From assembly GCA_037190805.1 (NCBI GenBank), contig JBBCJR010000020.1, forward strand, positions 1 to 64,000: a DNA stretch of 64,000 nt, read 5' to 3'. This stretch comes from JBBCJR01 sp037190805. GTDB taxonomy: Bacteria; Pseudomonadota; Alphaproteobacteria; Sphingomonadales; Sphingomonadaceae. Below, piece after piece: positions 53,046 to 61,757 of the stretch. The position numbers and the translations under genes are program-made. The number at the start of each line of letters is the position of its first letter. Position 1 is the stretch's first letter. The notes beneath the pieces were generated by a model. It had not been told where the DNA came from, searched no databases, and saw only the letters and a program-made list of their open reading frames with translations.

Positions 53046-53480
53046 ATGGCCGAGACTGAAGCCCGCATTGGCTATGGCGCCAGTTTCCATCTGAGTAACG
53101 GCACCACCCTGACCGAGATCGCAGAAGTGTTCTCGGTATCGCCGCCCAACCCGCAGACGGACGATGTCGAAGCGACCCACTATAAATCGCTGAATCGCAC
53201 CCGCGAATATATCGCCGGCCTGATCGACCCCGGCGAGATCACGATCGAGATGAACTATATTGCGGGATCGGCCTCCGACCTGCTGCTGCGCGCTGCTCAG
53301 GCGGCGGGCGCCGTGCGGGAGGCCAAGATCAGCCTGCCGACGGACGACGGCACTTGGGATTTCGAGTTTCCCGCGATCGTCAAGGGTTATGAAGTGACCG
53401 CCCCGGTCGACGATCGCATGACCGCCACGATCACGCTGCGCGTTGCGGGCGCTGTAACCGAATCGGCGTCGGGGGCCTGA
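53046..53480 (+). CDS. major tail tube protein, 144 aa
   Basis: AGGAAGG precedes ATG 53,046. Sequence features (RIGYGASFHLSNGTTLTEIAEVFSVSPPNPQTDDVEATHYKS, WDFEFPAIVKGYEVTAPVDDRMTATITLRVAG) are those of the TP901-1/GTA-type tail tube family. It should form the tube of a long non-contractile tail. Next gene overlaps by one base. Confidence 0.88.
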   Translation: MAETEARIGYGASFHLSNGTTLTEIAEVFSVSPPNPQTDDVEATHYKSLNRTREYIAGLIDPGEITIEMNYIAGSASDLLLRAAQAAGAVREAKISLPTDDGTWDFEFPAIVKGYEVTAPVDDRMTATITLRVAGAVTESASGA

Positions 53481-53845
53481 TGATGGCAAGCGCCAGAGGT
53501 GTTGTCCGCTTTGATGCGGGCAAGGATAGTTATCGACTTTGTTATGGTATCAATGCCTTATGCGATCTTGAAGATCGGCTGGGCATGGGTGTCGACGAAC
53601 TGGCGGCGTCCATGCAGTCTGGCATGAAACTGTCGATGGCCAGGGCGGTCTTTGCCGCCGGGCTGTCGACGGTTGCCGGCAATTTTCTGTCCGAAAAAGA
53701 GGCAGGCGAGCTGATGGGTGAGATCGGCGCTGCACGAGCGTTCGCACTAATCGGCGAAGCATTTCAGGCTGCCTTTCCAGAGGAGGCCGGCATGTCCACC
53801 GACGACCCTCGACGACGGCGGGGTGGGACTGGTTCGACCTCCTGA
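53480..53845 (+). CDS. tail assembly chaperone (GTA gp10-like), 121 aa
   Basis: The core (VRFDAGKDSYRLCYGINALCDLEDRLGMGVDELAASM...AFPEE) is that of the GTA-type tail assembly chaperone. The last 18 residues are Arg/Gly-rich and probably beyond the useful reading frame. In the -1 frame coding potential continues (GWDWFDLLSSWSREGFPPDQFW) into the next reading frame with no start codon, as in lambda G/GT. Confidence 0.85.
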   Translation: MMASARGVVRFDAGKDSYRLCYGINALCDLEDRLGMGVDELAASMQSGMKLSMARAVFAAGLSTVAGNFLSEKEAGELMGEIGAARAFALIGEAFQAAFPEEAGMSTDDPRRRRGGTGSTS

Positions 53846-54150
53846 GCAGCTGGTCCAGGGAGGGATTTCCGCCCGACCAGTTCTGGAGCCAGACGCCGCG
53901 TAGCTTCGCGGCGGTGATGGAGGGGCGACGGCGCGCTGCTCAGGTCGATCATGACAATCGCGCTTGGTTGGCATGGCATATCGAAGCTCTGGCGCGGTCA
54001 AAGCGTCTGCCATCACTGTCGAAGCTGTCAGGCAAGTCGAAGAAGAAGCGCCGCAAACGCGGTGAGATCCAGACGTCCCAGCAGATGCTGGGTGTGATGC
54101 GCGCCTGGGTAGGAATCACGGGAGGGGCGGAGACATGGCAACGTCGGTGA
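53800..54150 (+). CDS. second tail chaperone part, probably reached by -1 frameshift
   Basis: The frame from about 53,800 reads STTAGWDWFDLLSSWSREGF and on to a Lys/Arg-rich centre and RAWVGITGG. No ATG, GTG or TTG exists before 53,914, inside the conserved part, so translation is likely to come by frameshift from the chaperone above. No classical XXXYYYZ slip site is visible; a slip on CCT at about 53,806 is possible. The start coordinate is approximate. Confidence 0.6.
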   Translation, partial: RRPSTTAGWDWFDLLSSWSREGFPPDQFWSQTPRSFAAVMEGRRRAAQVDHDNRAWLAWHIEALARSKRLPSLSKLSGKSKKKRRKRGEIQTSQQMLGVMRAWVGITGGAETWQRR

Positions 54151-55193
54151 CCGACGACAGCCTCAAAGAGAGCAAGACCACGGCTAAGAAGATCGAGGTG
54201 CTTGCGGACAAGGCTGAAAAAGTCGTCAATAGCCTCGATGGCATCGCCAAATCCGTTAAAAAAAGCGCGCCTTTCGAGATACTCAGCGGCATCTTCAAGT
54301 TGATTTCTCAGCAGGTGGGTAAGGATGGGCTGTTTATTAAAGGCGAACCGACCGATGCGAATAAGAAGGTTGGAGAGCTCGCACAGACAGCGGAAAAAGC
54401 AGCCAATAGTATTGATGCTTACGCAAAATCCTTAAAAGACAAATCTTTTCTTGAAAAGCTTAGCGGCTTCTTTGGCCTAGTTGGGCAACTCTCCAAGGAT
54501 GGAGTGTTCGGCAAAGCCGAGTCCGAGGAGGCCAAGGAAGGCAGTTCATCGGAAGCGAAGCCAGCGGTTGAGGCGATCACGGATGCCGCGCAGGCAGCTG
54601 GTACCCTCAATGACAAAGTGGTTTCCCCGGTCAAGGAGGCTGCAACCTCGACCGTCGTGGCAATGGCGAAGATGGCGGAAGAAGCCGTCAAAAGCATTGA
54701 TGGCATTGTCAAGAAGATGAAAGAGGGTGAGTTCTTGCAAGGGGTGAGTGGCATATTTGGGCTCATCGGCCAACTTGCGAAGGACGAAATTTTCCAAAAG
54801 AAAGATAATTTCGGCCAAGCTCTACGGCTGGCCAGTGCCTCCGGCTTTTTTGACAAACCAAAGCCATCATCTGGATTCGGCCTGGAACCACTGGTTGATC
54901 TGTTCAAGATCGTCGATTTGCCGGGATTTGCGACCGGCGGTTCGTTCACGGTCGGCGGGGCCGCCGGCATCGACAAGAATCTGGTCCAGTTCCGCGCCTC
55001 GCGCGGTGAATATGTCAGCATCAGGAAGGGAGCGCAGCGTGATGGCAGCATCGCGGAAATCGTGCCGTCGCCTTATTTCGACGTCGTGGTGCGGCGCGTG
55101 ACCGCCCCGATGGCGATCAACGCGGCGGCGGGGGGCAGCCAGATGGCGCAGCGCGATCTGGCTGTCCGCTCGCGCCAGCGGCTGGGGCGCTGA
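54135..55193 (+). CDS. short tape measure protein with internal repeats, 352 aa
   Basis: A helical, Lys/Ala-rich protein with three copies of a 40-residue unit (about 30-70, 90-128, 184-223) of the pattern SIDG-AKS-K-FL--LSGIFGLIGQL-KDG-F. The end (GFATGGSFTVGGAAGIDKNLVQFRASRGEYVSI) is the typical tape-measure C-terminus. It is much shorter than in most siphophages and close to gene transfer agents, implying a tail of some 50 nm by the usual 1.5 angstrom per residue rule. Confidence 0.8.
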   Translation: MATSVTDDSLKESKTTAKKIEVLADKAEKVVNSLDGIAKSVKKSAPFEILSGIFKLISQQVGKDGLFIKGEPTDANKKVGELAQTAEKAANSIDAYAKSLKDKSFLEKLSGFFGLVGQLSKDGVFGKAESEEAKEGSSSEAKPAVEAITDAAQAAGTLNDKVVSPVKEAATSTVVAMAKMAEEAVKSIDGIVKKMKEGEFLQGVSGIFGLIGQLAKDEIFQKKDNFGQALRLASASGFFDKPKPSSGFGLEPLVDLFKIVDLPGFATGGSFTVGGAAGIDKNLVQFRASRGEYVSIRKGAQRDGSIAEIVPSPYFDVVVRRVTAPMAINAAAGGSQMAQRDLAVRSRQRLGR

Positions 55194-55196
55194 GCG

Positions 55197-55793
55197 ATGT
55201 CGGTCGCGCTACCGACGTCGCCCGGTCCCGCGGCGACCACCCCCGGTTATCTGGACGTGGGCGGCGTGCTGCGCCCGATCCTGGGCGGGGCGCATCAGAA
55301 GCTGAACCGGCTCGGCGATCGGTTCATGATCGACGTCCAGATGCCGCCGATGCCATCGGCCGGCATCGCCATGGGCTGGGTCGCCGATCTGGTGCGGGCG
55401 AGCCGTGAAGGCGCGCTGTTCCAGTGGCCGCAACTGGGGTTCGATCCTGGCACGCCCGGCGCGCCGCTGGTCAATGGTGGCGGGCAGGCGGGGATGACGC
55501 TGTCCCTCAAAGGGATGACGCCCGGCTATGGTGTGGTCAAAGGGCAATTCCTGTCGATCATCGTCGGCGGCCGACGCTATCTGGAGATGGTGACGGCCGA
55601 CGCCACGGTGGGCGTCCACGGCACGGTGACCCTGGCCATCGCCCCGATGCTGCGCGTGTCGCCCCCGGACAATGCGCCCTGCGAGATCGCCGAGCCGATG
55701 ATCGAGGGCTTTCTCGACGGCGATGAACGCCGGTGGACGGTGGATGTCGCCAGGCACACGGGCCTATCGTTCAGCATCACGGAGGCGAAATGA
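55197..55793 (+). CDS. tail protein after tape measure (distal tail-like), 198 aa
   Basis: Position after the tape measure and beta-rich sequence (GQAGMTLSLKGMTPGYGVVKGQFLSIIVGGRRYLEMVTADATV) point to a distal tail or hub protein. The family is not one I can name. The stop overlaps the next ATG. Confidence 0.7.
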   Translation: MSVALPTSPGPAATTPGYLDVGGVLRPILGGAHQKLNRLGDRFMIDVQMPPMPSAGIAMGWVADLVRASREGALFQWPQLGFDPGTPGAPLVNGGGQAGMTLSLKGMTPGYGVVKGQFLSIIVGGRRYLEMVTADATVGVHGTVTLAIAPMLRVSPPDNAPCEIAEPMIEGFLDGDERRWTVDVARHTGLSFSITEAK

Positions 55794-56413
55794 CCACCTT
55801 GTCGCCGTCGCTCGACGCGGCGCTGAGCGGCGTCGCGCCGACCATCTTCGGGTCGGTGGCGATTGACCTGCCCGGTTACAACCTGAGCTTGCTGGACGGC
55901 GCCGGAACCCTGAGTTTCGGCGGACGCACCTATGCCGGCGAGGATGCCACCTATGGCGTCCTCGACAGCGTCGCGGCGCTGTCGGACGGCATGGGGGACG
56001 AAGCGCCGCGGCTGTCGATCACGCTGCTGCCGGCCAGCGACGCGGCGGCGGCCGACCTTGCCGGCGCGTCGATGCAGGGATCGCGGGTCGCCATCCATAT
56101 GGGTGCGATCGTCCCGGCGACGGGGCAGGTGGTGCCGGACCCCGACCTGCTGTTCCTGGGCGAACTGGACGTGCCGGCGCTGCGATCGGGCGAGCACCGC
56201 CGCGAGCTGGAGATCGAGGTCGCCTCGGTGTTCGAGCGGTTCTTCGAGGATGATTGGGCGGCGGCGCTGGCCGACGGCTATCATCGGTCGATCTGGCCCG
56301 GCGAGGCCGGGTTCGGCTTCGTCACCAGCGCGGCGCAGGGGGTCTATTGGGGCGTCGAGCGGCCGGCGGGAGCGGTGATCCCCACCAACTCTTCCAGTCA
56401 GAGGGGAGGCTGA
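55790..56413 (+). CDS. DUF2163-like tail hub protein, 207 aa
   Basis: I chose ATG 55,790, overlapping the upstream stop. The pattern (AIDLPGYNLSLLDGAGTLSFGGRTYAGEDATYGVLDSV, LFLGELDVPALRSGEHRRELEIEVASVFERFFEDD) fits the GTA gp13/DUF2163 class of baseplate-like hub proteins, although only the first domain seems present. It precedes a NlpC/P60-like gene as in that cluster. Confidence 0.7.
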   Translation: MTTLSPSLDAALSGVAPTIFGSVAIDLPGYNLSLLDGAGTLSFGGRTYAGEDATYGVLDSVAALSDGMGDEAPRLSITLLPASDAAAADLAGASMQGSRVAIHMGAIVPATGQVVPDPDLLFLGELDVPALRSGEHRRELEIEVASVFERFFEDDWAAALADGYHRSIWPGEAGFGFVTSAAQGVYWGVERPAGAVIPTNSSSQRGG

Positions 56414-56415
56414 GC

Positions 56416-56853
56416 GTGACCGAGGCGCCTGAACCAACCGTGATCGAACGCCGGGCAGCCGCCACCCATGCGACGCTGAGCCAGTTTCAGAACAAGCCGT
56501 TCCGCTGGGGGGTGACCGACTGCGCCCGGGTGGTGGCGTGGCACCTGAGGCGGCTGGGTTATAAGGTGAAGCTGCCGGCGGCCGGATCGTACCGGTCGGC
56601 GCGCTCGGCGGCCGCCGTCCTCAACAATGCCGGCTTCGCCACCCTGGCGGAGGCGGTCGACGCCCATGGCCTGGACCGCATCGCCCCGGCGGCGGCGCTG
56701 GCCGGCGACATCGTCATGCTGCCCGGCGAGGATGCGCTGGGCTCGCTGTGCATCGCGCTTGGCAATGGCCGGGTGCTGGGCTTTCATCATGACACCAAGG
56801 GCGCGGTCGTCATGCAGCCGACAGCGTTCGCGGCGGCGTGGCGGACGCTATGA
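56416..56853 (+). CDS. NlpC/P60-like tail peptidase (DUF6950-like), 145 aa
   Basis: GTG 56,416 follows GGGGAGG. The catalytic region WGVTDCARVVAWHLRRLG provides the Cys, and the late GFHHD the His. Such tail-tip peptidases open the cell wall during DNA entry or tail attack. In the GTA and related phages this gene lies just before the host-specificity gene. Confidence 0.8.
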   Translation: MTEAPEPTVIERRAAATHATLSQFQNKPFRWGVTDCARVVAWHLRRLGYKVKLPAAGSYRSARSAAAVLNNAGFATLAEAVDAHGLDRIAPAAALAGDIVMLPGEDALGSLCIALGNGRVLGFHHDTKGAVVMQPTAFAAAWRTL

Positions 56854-56900
56854 CCGCCGGCCCTTGCTCACCGGCTGACCGGCTACACAAATATTGGAGA

Positions 56901-57254
56901 TCACTTCTCCGGGGCGCAGGCGAGAGCTTGCTTCGCGGGCATCCATGATTTGACATGCGTGCCGGCTTCGGTGCGCTTCAAGTCAACTCTGGCACCGAGT
57001 AGGCCAGCTTTCATGCCGCCTCCGACCCAAATGAGCATAGCATCGTCAGGTCTGTCTGGCTGTCGGTAAATATTAGGCAAAACCCATCCATCCATATCCA
57101 TCATGCAACGCTCAATATCTTCTAATTTGGCGCTTGATATATAGTCGGCAACGATTTTCTTATTATCGAATTTTGACATCGGACCGGCGTTTGCAGGCAT
57201 AGGAAGCGCCATAATGGATGTCGATATCAATATTATTGAACGAAATCTTATCAT
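56901..57254 (-). CDS. secreted protein on opposite strand (moron), 117 aa
   Basis: ATG 57,254 to stop at 56,901. A signal peptide (RSIILISTSIMALPMPANA) precedes a 95-residue domain (KKIVADYISSAKLEDIERCMMDMDGWV... KSWMPAKQALACAP). It is the only leftward gene in the tail operon, sits between two tail-tip genes and is AT-richer than they are: the signs of a moron acquired for host fitness or exclusion. No family recognised. Confidence 0.75.
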   Translation of the reverse strand: MIRFRSIILISTSIMALPMPANAGPMSKFDNKKIVADYISSAKLEDIERCMMDMDGWVLPNIYRQPDRPDDAMLIWVGGGMKAGLLGARVDLKRTEAGTHVKSWMPAKQALACAPEK

Positions 57255-57267
57255 TGGGGACTCCTGA

Positions 57268-60200
57268 ATGGCTAAAGCGCTTCGCACGGCGGCGATTGTA
57301 GTCGGCGCCGTTGCTCTTGTCGCCACTGGCGTCGGGGCTATAGCTGGCGTGGGTACCGCGATCGGTGCGCAAGCCGGCGCCATCGCGGCGATCGCCAGAC
57401 CTGCTGCGTCGGTGCTTGGCATTGCGGCAACCGCCCTCGCGTCCCGCGCCACGGCTCGTGTGTCCGGCAATGCGACGGAGTTCGCGGCTGATCCGGGGTC
57501 GCCGGTGCCGTATCTGATCGGGCGCACGGCGACGGCGGGGCGGATCGTTTACTGGCGCGAGCATGGGTCGGGGGCCGGGTCGACGCCCAATGATCGGCAG
57601 ACCTTCGTCGCCATCCTGTCCGGCGGCGGGCCGGTGCAGCAGATCGAGAGCTTCAGCGCCGATCGCGCCGCGATCAGCTTCGGCGCCGGCGGCAACGCGA
57701 CGGGCACGTATAACCGCCATATGTGGCAGGTGACGCAGCTCGGCCTATGCCCGGAGACGTCGCACCTCTCTCTGGTGCCCAACGCGAGCGACGACCCTGG
57801 CACGCCGCCGCCGGGCTGGACCACGGCGCACAAGCTGTCTGGCTATGCGGCGGCGATGTGGTCGCTGCGCTTCGACAGCAAGGGCAAATTCTATACCAAC
57901 GGCACGCCCAAGCCGCTGTGGGTGGTCAAGGGGGTCAAGGTTTACGACCCGCGCCTGGATTCGACCTATCCGGGCGGATCGGGGGCCTGCCGGGCGCTGG
58001 ATGAGGCGACCTATGTATGGTCGGAAAATCCCTATCTCCATGCGCTGACCTGGTGCCTGGGGCGGTGGCAGAACGGCAAGCGGGTGCTGGGCATCGGCGC
58101 ACCCATCACCGGCATCAACGTCGCCGCCTTCGTCGAGGGCGCCAATATCGCCGACGTCAATGGCTGGACGGCCGGTGGCGTCGTCTATTCCGCCGACGAC
58201 AAGTGGGAAGTGCTGAAGCAGATCCTCCAGGCCGGCGGCGGCGAGCCGGTGACGACGGGCGCGCGCATCAGCTGCTTCGTCAACGCGCCCAAGGTGCCGC
58301 TGGACACGGTCGAGGCCGACGATGTGGTGGGTGAGGTCAGCGTCACCGCCACCCAGCCGCGGCGCGACCGGATCAACAGCCTGATCCCCAGCTATCGCGA
58401 CGCGGGCAATAATTGGGAGGTGGTGTCCGGCACGCCGATCACCGTCGACGATTATGTGACCTTCGACGGCGGACTGCGGCAGCGCTCGGCGCCCTATGCC
58501 CTTGTCCAATCGAGCGCCCAGGCGGCGGTGCTGGCCCGGTATGAGATCGAGAATGCCCGCGAGTTCGGGCCGATCACGCTCAGCCTGAAGCCGCGCTGGA
58601 TCGGCTATCGGCCGGGCGACTGCATCACCATCAACGTCCCGGAAGCGGGCCTGGTCGATCGGGCGGTGCTGATCCTGCGCCGCGACATCGACCCGTCGAC
58701 CGGGGTGGTGACCTTGACTTGCCGATCGGAGACGGAAGGCAAGCACCCATTCGCACTCGGCCAGACGACCACGCCCCCGCCGACGCCGGGCGTCAGCGGT
58801 CCACCTCTGGTGCCGGTGCCAGCAGTCGATGCATGGGAGATTACGGCGACATCCTTGACGGCCAATGGCGTCACCGTGCCGACCCTGGTGGTAGAGGGCA
58901 CGGTCGATATCGGCACCGCCGAGGCGGTGATCTTCGAGTATCGTCCCTTCGCCAGCGGCCAGGGCGTCGACGATGGCTGGATCGCCGCCGGGGTCGAGCC
59001 GCCCACGGTGCGCAAGAAGGAGATCGCCTCCGTCACCCCCGACACGGTTTATGAGGTTGCCATATCCTATCGCGTGCGCGGGGTTGACGGCGATCGCCGC
59101 GTGATCGGCCCGGTAGCGACCGACGACTGGGACGGCATCGCTGGAACGCGAGGCCCGAGCGGCGCCAGCGCCTACAACCTCGTCCAGTCGGCGAGCGGCC
59201 GGCTGGACCTGTCGACGCCGGGGACGGTGACGAAGACGGCGGGTGGGGCAGATGCCTGGGATGCCAGCTTCCGATCCGTTTCCGCCTATGCCGGCGGCGT
59301 GATGGCGTCGATCCGGCTGCCGTTCGTGGTCGGCAACGGGCCGCTGATCGGCTTCGATACGACGGATGCGCTGCCTGAAAACGACACCGCGTGGCAGGAT
59401 CTCGACTATTGTGTCTATGTCTATCCCGACGGGCGGATCGAGCGCATCGTCAACAGCGCGACCACGATTATCGGGACGGCCGGAACCGCCCAGCCCGGCG
59501 ATGTCATCAGCATCGGCTATGACGGTAAGGCCGGGCGTATCTGGCGCAACAATGCCCTGCTCGACACCTATGACGCGATTGCCGACGATCAGTTGTTCTA
59601 CGTCAAGGGATCGATCAAGACCCTGAACGGCCGGATCGAAAACCTGTCGATCGCGCCTGGCGCGCGGGCGGGGGATAAGGGCGATAAGGGGGATCAGGGC
59701 GCCCCGGGCACTCCGGGCTCCCCGGGAACGCCCGGCAACCCTGGCACCCCGGCGACGAGCGTCGAGATCAGCCGCAAGGCGGTGAACGTCTGGGCCTATG
59801 CCAATGGCGGGGTGGTGTCGTGGGCGGATGCCAACGGCATGCTCAAGGTCCGCTCGGGCAACACCGACGTCACGGCCGGCGCAACGCTGTCGTACAACCC
59901 GTCAAGTGGCGTTACCGGCACGATCAACGCTGCCGACAACACGCCCGTTTCGGGCAAACTCAAGGGCTATTACCAGGTTACGGCGATGACCGGCGACACC
60001 GGCACGCTGACCTTGCAGGCGACCTATGGCGGGGTGACGCTCACCGAGACTTTCTCGGTCTCGAAGACCAAGGGCGGCTATGAGATCGTCTCGGACCTGC
60101 CGACGGTGACCCTGTTCGAAGGCCGGGTCGTCTATCGGACAACTGACGACAAGCTCTATCGCTACACGGGCTCGGCTTGGACGGCGGCGGTTCCCGCGTT

Positions 60201-60786
60201 CGATATCTCGGGCCAGCTTGCCGATGCCCAGATCGCGGCGCTGGCGGCATCGAAGATTACCGGCCAGCTTAGTGATGGCCAGGTGGCGGCCTTGGCAGCG
60301 GCAAAGCTCACCGGCCAGATTACGGCGACCCAGATCACCGACGGGGCGATCTCGACTCCCAAGTTGGCGGCCGGGTCAATCACGACGGCCAAGCTCGCCG
60401 CCGGTGCCGTGACCGCGAATGAGGTCGCGTCCAACGCGGTCACCGCCGCCAAGATTGCCGCTGGCGCTGTTGAAGCGGCGAAGCTCGCCGCCGATTCTGT
60501 GACCGCCGGCAAGATCGCGGCCAATGCTGTAACGGCTGGGACCATCGCGACGGATGCGGTGACGGCTGGGACCATCGCAGCCAATGCGGTGACCTCTGAC
60601 AAGATCAACGCAGGGGCGATCACGACGACCAAGCTCGCGTCGACCCAGGCCAGCCTCATGTTCGCGACGATCGGCACATTCCAGACCTCGCCGTCGGGGG
60701 AGCGGGTGGAGATCACCGACGCCTATATCAAGGTTTTCGACGACAACAACATGAAACGTGTGCATATTGGCGACTTGTCCGTCTGA
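57268..60786 (+). CDS. phage host-specificity/tail tip protein, 1172 aa
   Basis: Starts with a hydrophobic Gly/Ala region (residues 5-60), then the domain found in GTA gp15/host-specificity proteins (PVPYLIGRTATAGRIVYWREHGSG), fibronectin-like modules, a jelly roll near 640-800, a collagen-like stretch of Gly-x-x triplets near 805-830, and a C-terminal run of repeats (AGAITTAKLAAGAV type). It forms the tail tip and receptor-binding fibre. The last three genes of tail type follow with overlaps. Confidence 0.85.
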   Translation: MAKALRTAAIVVGAVALVATGVGAIAGVGTAIGAQAGAIAAIARPAASVLGIAATALASRATARVSGNATEFAADPGSPVPYLIGRTATAGRIVYWREHGSGAGSTPNDRQTFVAILSGGGPVQQIESFSADRAAISFGAGGNATGTYNRHMWQVTQLGLCPETSHLSLVPNASDDPGTPPPGWTTAHKLSGYAAAMWSLRFDSKGKFYTNGTPKPLWVVKGVKVYDPRLDSTYPGGSGACRALDEATYVWSENPYLHALTWCLGRWQNGKRVLGIGAPITGINVAAFVEGANIADVNGWTAGGVVYSADDKWEVLKQILQAGGGEPVTTGARISCFVNAPKVPLDTVEADDVVGEVSVTATQPRRDRINSLIPSYRDAGNNWEVVSGTPITVDDYVTFDGGLRQRSAPYALVQSSAQAAVLARYEIENAREFGPITLSLKPRWIGYRPGDCITINVPEAGLVDRAVLILRRDIDPSTGVVTLTCRSETEGKHPFALGQTTTPPPTPGVSGPPLVPVPAVDAWEITATSLTANGVTVPTLVVEGTVDIGTAEAVIFEYRPFASGQGVDDGWIAAGVEPPTVRKKEIASVTPDTVYEVAISYRVRGVDGDRRVIGPVATDDWDGIAGTRGPSGASAYNLVQSASGRLDLSTPGTVTKTAGGADAWDASFRSVSAYAGGVMASIRLPFVVGNGPLIGFDTTDALPENDTAWQDLDYCVYVYPDGRIERIVNSATTIIGTAGTAQPGDVISIGYDGKAGRIWRNNALLDTYDAIADDQLFYVKGSIKTLNGRIENLSIAPGARAGDKGDKGDQGAPGTPGSPGTPGNPGTPATSVEISRKAVNVWAYANGGVVSWADANGMLKVRSGNTDVTAGATLSYNPSSGVTGTINAADNTPVSGKLKGYYQVTAMTGDTGTLTLQATYGGVTLTETFSVSKTKGGYEIVSDLPTVTLFEGRVVYRTTDDKLYRYTGSAWTAAVPAFDISGQLADAQIAALAASKITGQLSDGQVAALAAAKLTGQITATQITDGAISTPKLAAGSITTAKLAAGAVTANEVASNAVTAAKIAAGAVEAAKLAADSVTAGKIAANAVTAGTIATDAVTAGTIAANAVTSDKINAGAITTTKLASTQASLMFATIGTFQTSPSGERVEITDAYIKVFDDNNMKRVHIGDLSV

Positions 60787-61076
60787 TGACTTACAGCATT
60801 CGAACTTATGACGCTGGCGGTAACATCATCATTGACGAGGCAACTCGTCTGATGCGCATCCTTGGCACCGTCACAGCATCTTACAATAATTATGTGGAGA
60901 ATGACGGTTTGCTTACCGGTGACCCGATTTATTGTATCCTCAATACCACCAATAATGTCGCGCCAGCGGTATCCTTGGACTTCACCTTCAGCGGTAGTCG
61001 CCTGACCTGGGCAAGACAAGGTGGTGTCACCGGACCATGGCCACAAACGGTTACTTTTTTGTACGGGGTACATTGA
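60786..61076 (+). CDS. small tail-tip associated protein, 96 aa
   Basis: ATG 60,786 overlaps the upstream stop (tgATG). The product is beta-rich and Asn/Thr-rich (VTASYNNYVENDGLLTGDP, CILNTTNNVAPAVSLDFTFSG). It ends with TGA overlapping the next ATG. Probably a fibre-associated decoration protein; family unknown. AT content is higher than in the tip gene. Confidence 0.65.
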   Translation: MTYSIRTYDAGGNIIIDEATRLMRILGTVTASYNNYVENDGLLTGDPIYCILNTTNNVAPAVSLDFTFSGSRLTWARQGGVTGPWPQTVTFLYGVH

Positions 61077-61750
61077 TGGCCTACGGTATTCTCTTGGAGA
61101 ATAGCTACGGCACGGTTCAAATCGATGAAACGTACCGTAACCTTGTAGTTGTCGATAGCGGTACCGAAACCCCGGGCAATGCCTCTGGTCTGGGGGGTAC
61201 TGGAAACAACTCAATACTATGGCGCAAATCATTTGCAAACGTCACCACCCCTATCCTAGCTGTTTATGGTTCCGGCACGACAACGAATGTTGTTACAACT
61301 TGCCGGTCTATAAAATCAGGGTCATCCATCACATATGATGTGTATTGTGATGAAGACTGCACCTCGATAAATTATTTTTTATTCGATGTGGCTTCGGCAC
61401 CGACCGATATATTCGGCGTGCAAGTTTATAACGCGAGTGGAGATTCTGTTTTTCATAGCAGCCAGAAGCCACTTAGAGTGGCGGGCCTGATCTCTGGCAA
61501 TTGGCGCAATGGGACGACATGGCCAACCCTATCAACTGACAGGGTATATGCCATCGCAACCGCCCAATATGGCCATGAAGAGCACAATGTTGGCCCGCAT
61601 TATTCCTATAATATGGTGGCTTGCTCAAGTAATTTGGCTAATCCTATTCGTCCATATCTGATGCGACTTGCTCAAACTCGTAACTATAATGATTACAACC
61701 CGCCAGCTACAAATTATGGATTCTTGATTGTTGATGTAACTAATTATTGA
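61076..61750 (+). CDS. tail fibre-like protein, 224 aa
   Basis: I chose ATG 61,076 (MAYGILLENSYGTVQIDETYRNLVVV). It starts like the 96-aa protein before it (short N-terminal strand pattern) and continues as a larger Thr/Asn/Tyr-rich beta domain, so the two may be paralogous fibre pieces. Markedly AT-rich, suggesting recent acquisition of the receptor-binding region. Confidence 0.65.
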   Translation: MAYGILLENSYGTVQIDETYRNLVVVDSGTETPGNASGLGGTGNNSILWRKSFANVTTPILAVYGSGTTTNVVTTCRSIKSGSSITYDVYCDEDCTSINYFLFDVASAPTDIFGVQVYNASGDSVFHSSQKPLRVAGLISGNWRNGTTWPTLSTDRVYAIATAQYGHEEHNVGPHYSYNMVACSSNLANPIRPYLMRLAQTRNYNDYNPPATNYGFLIVDVTNY

Positions 61751-61757
61751 GGGTAAT

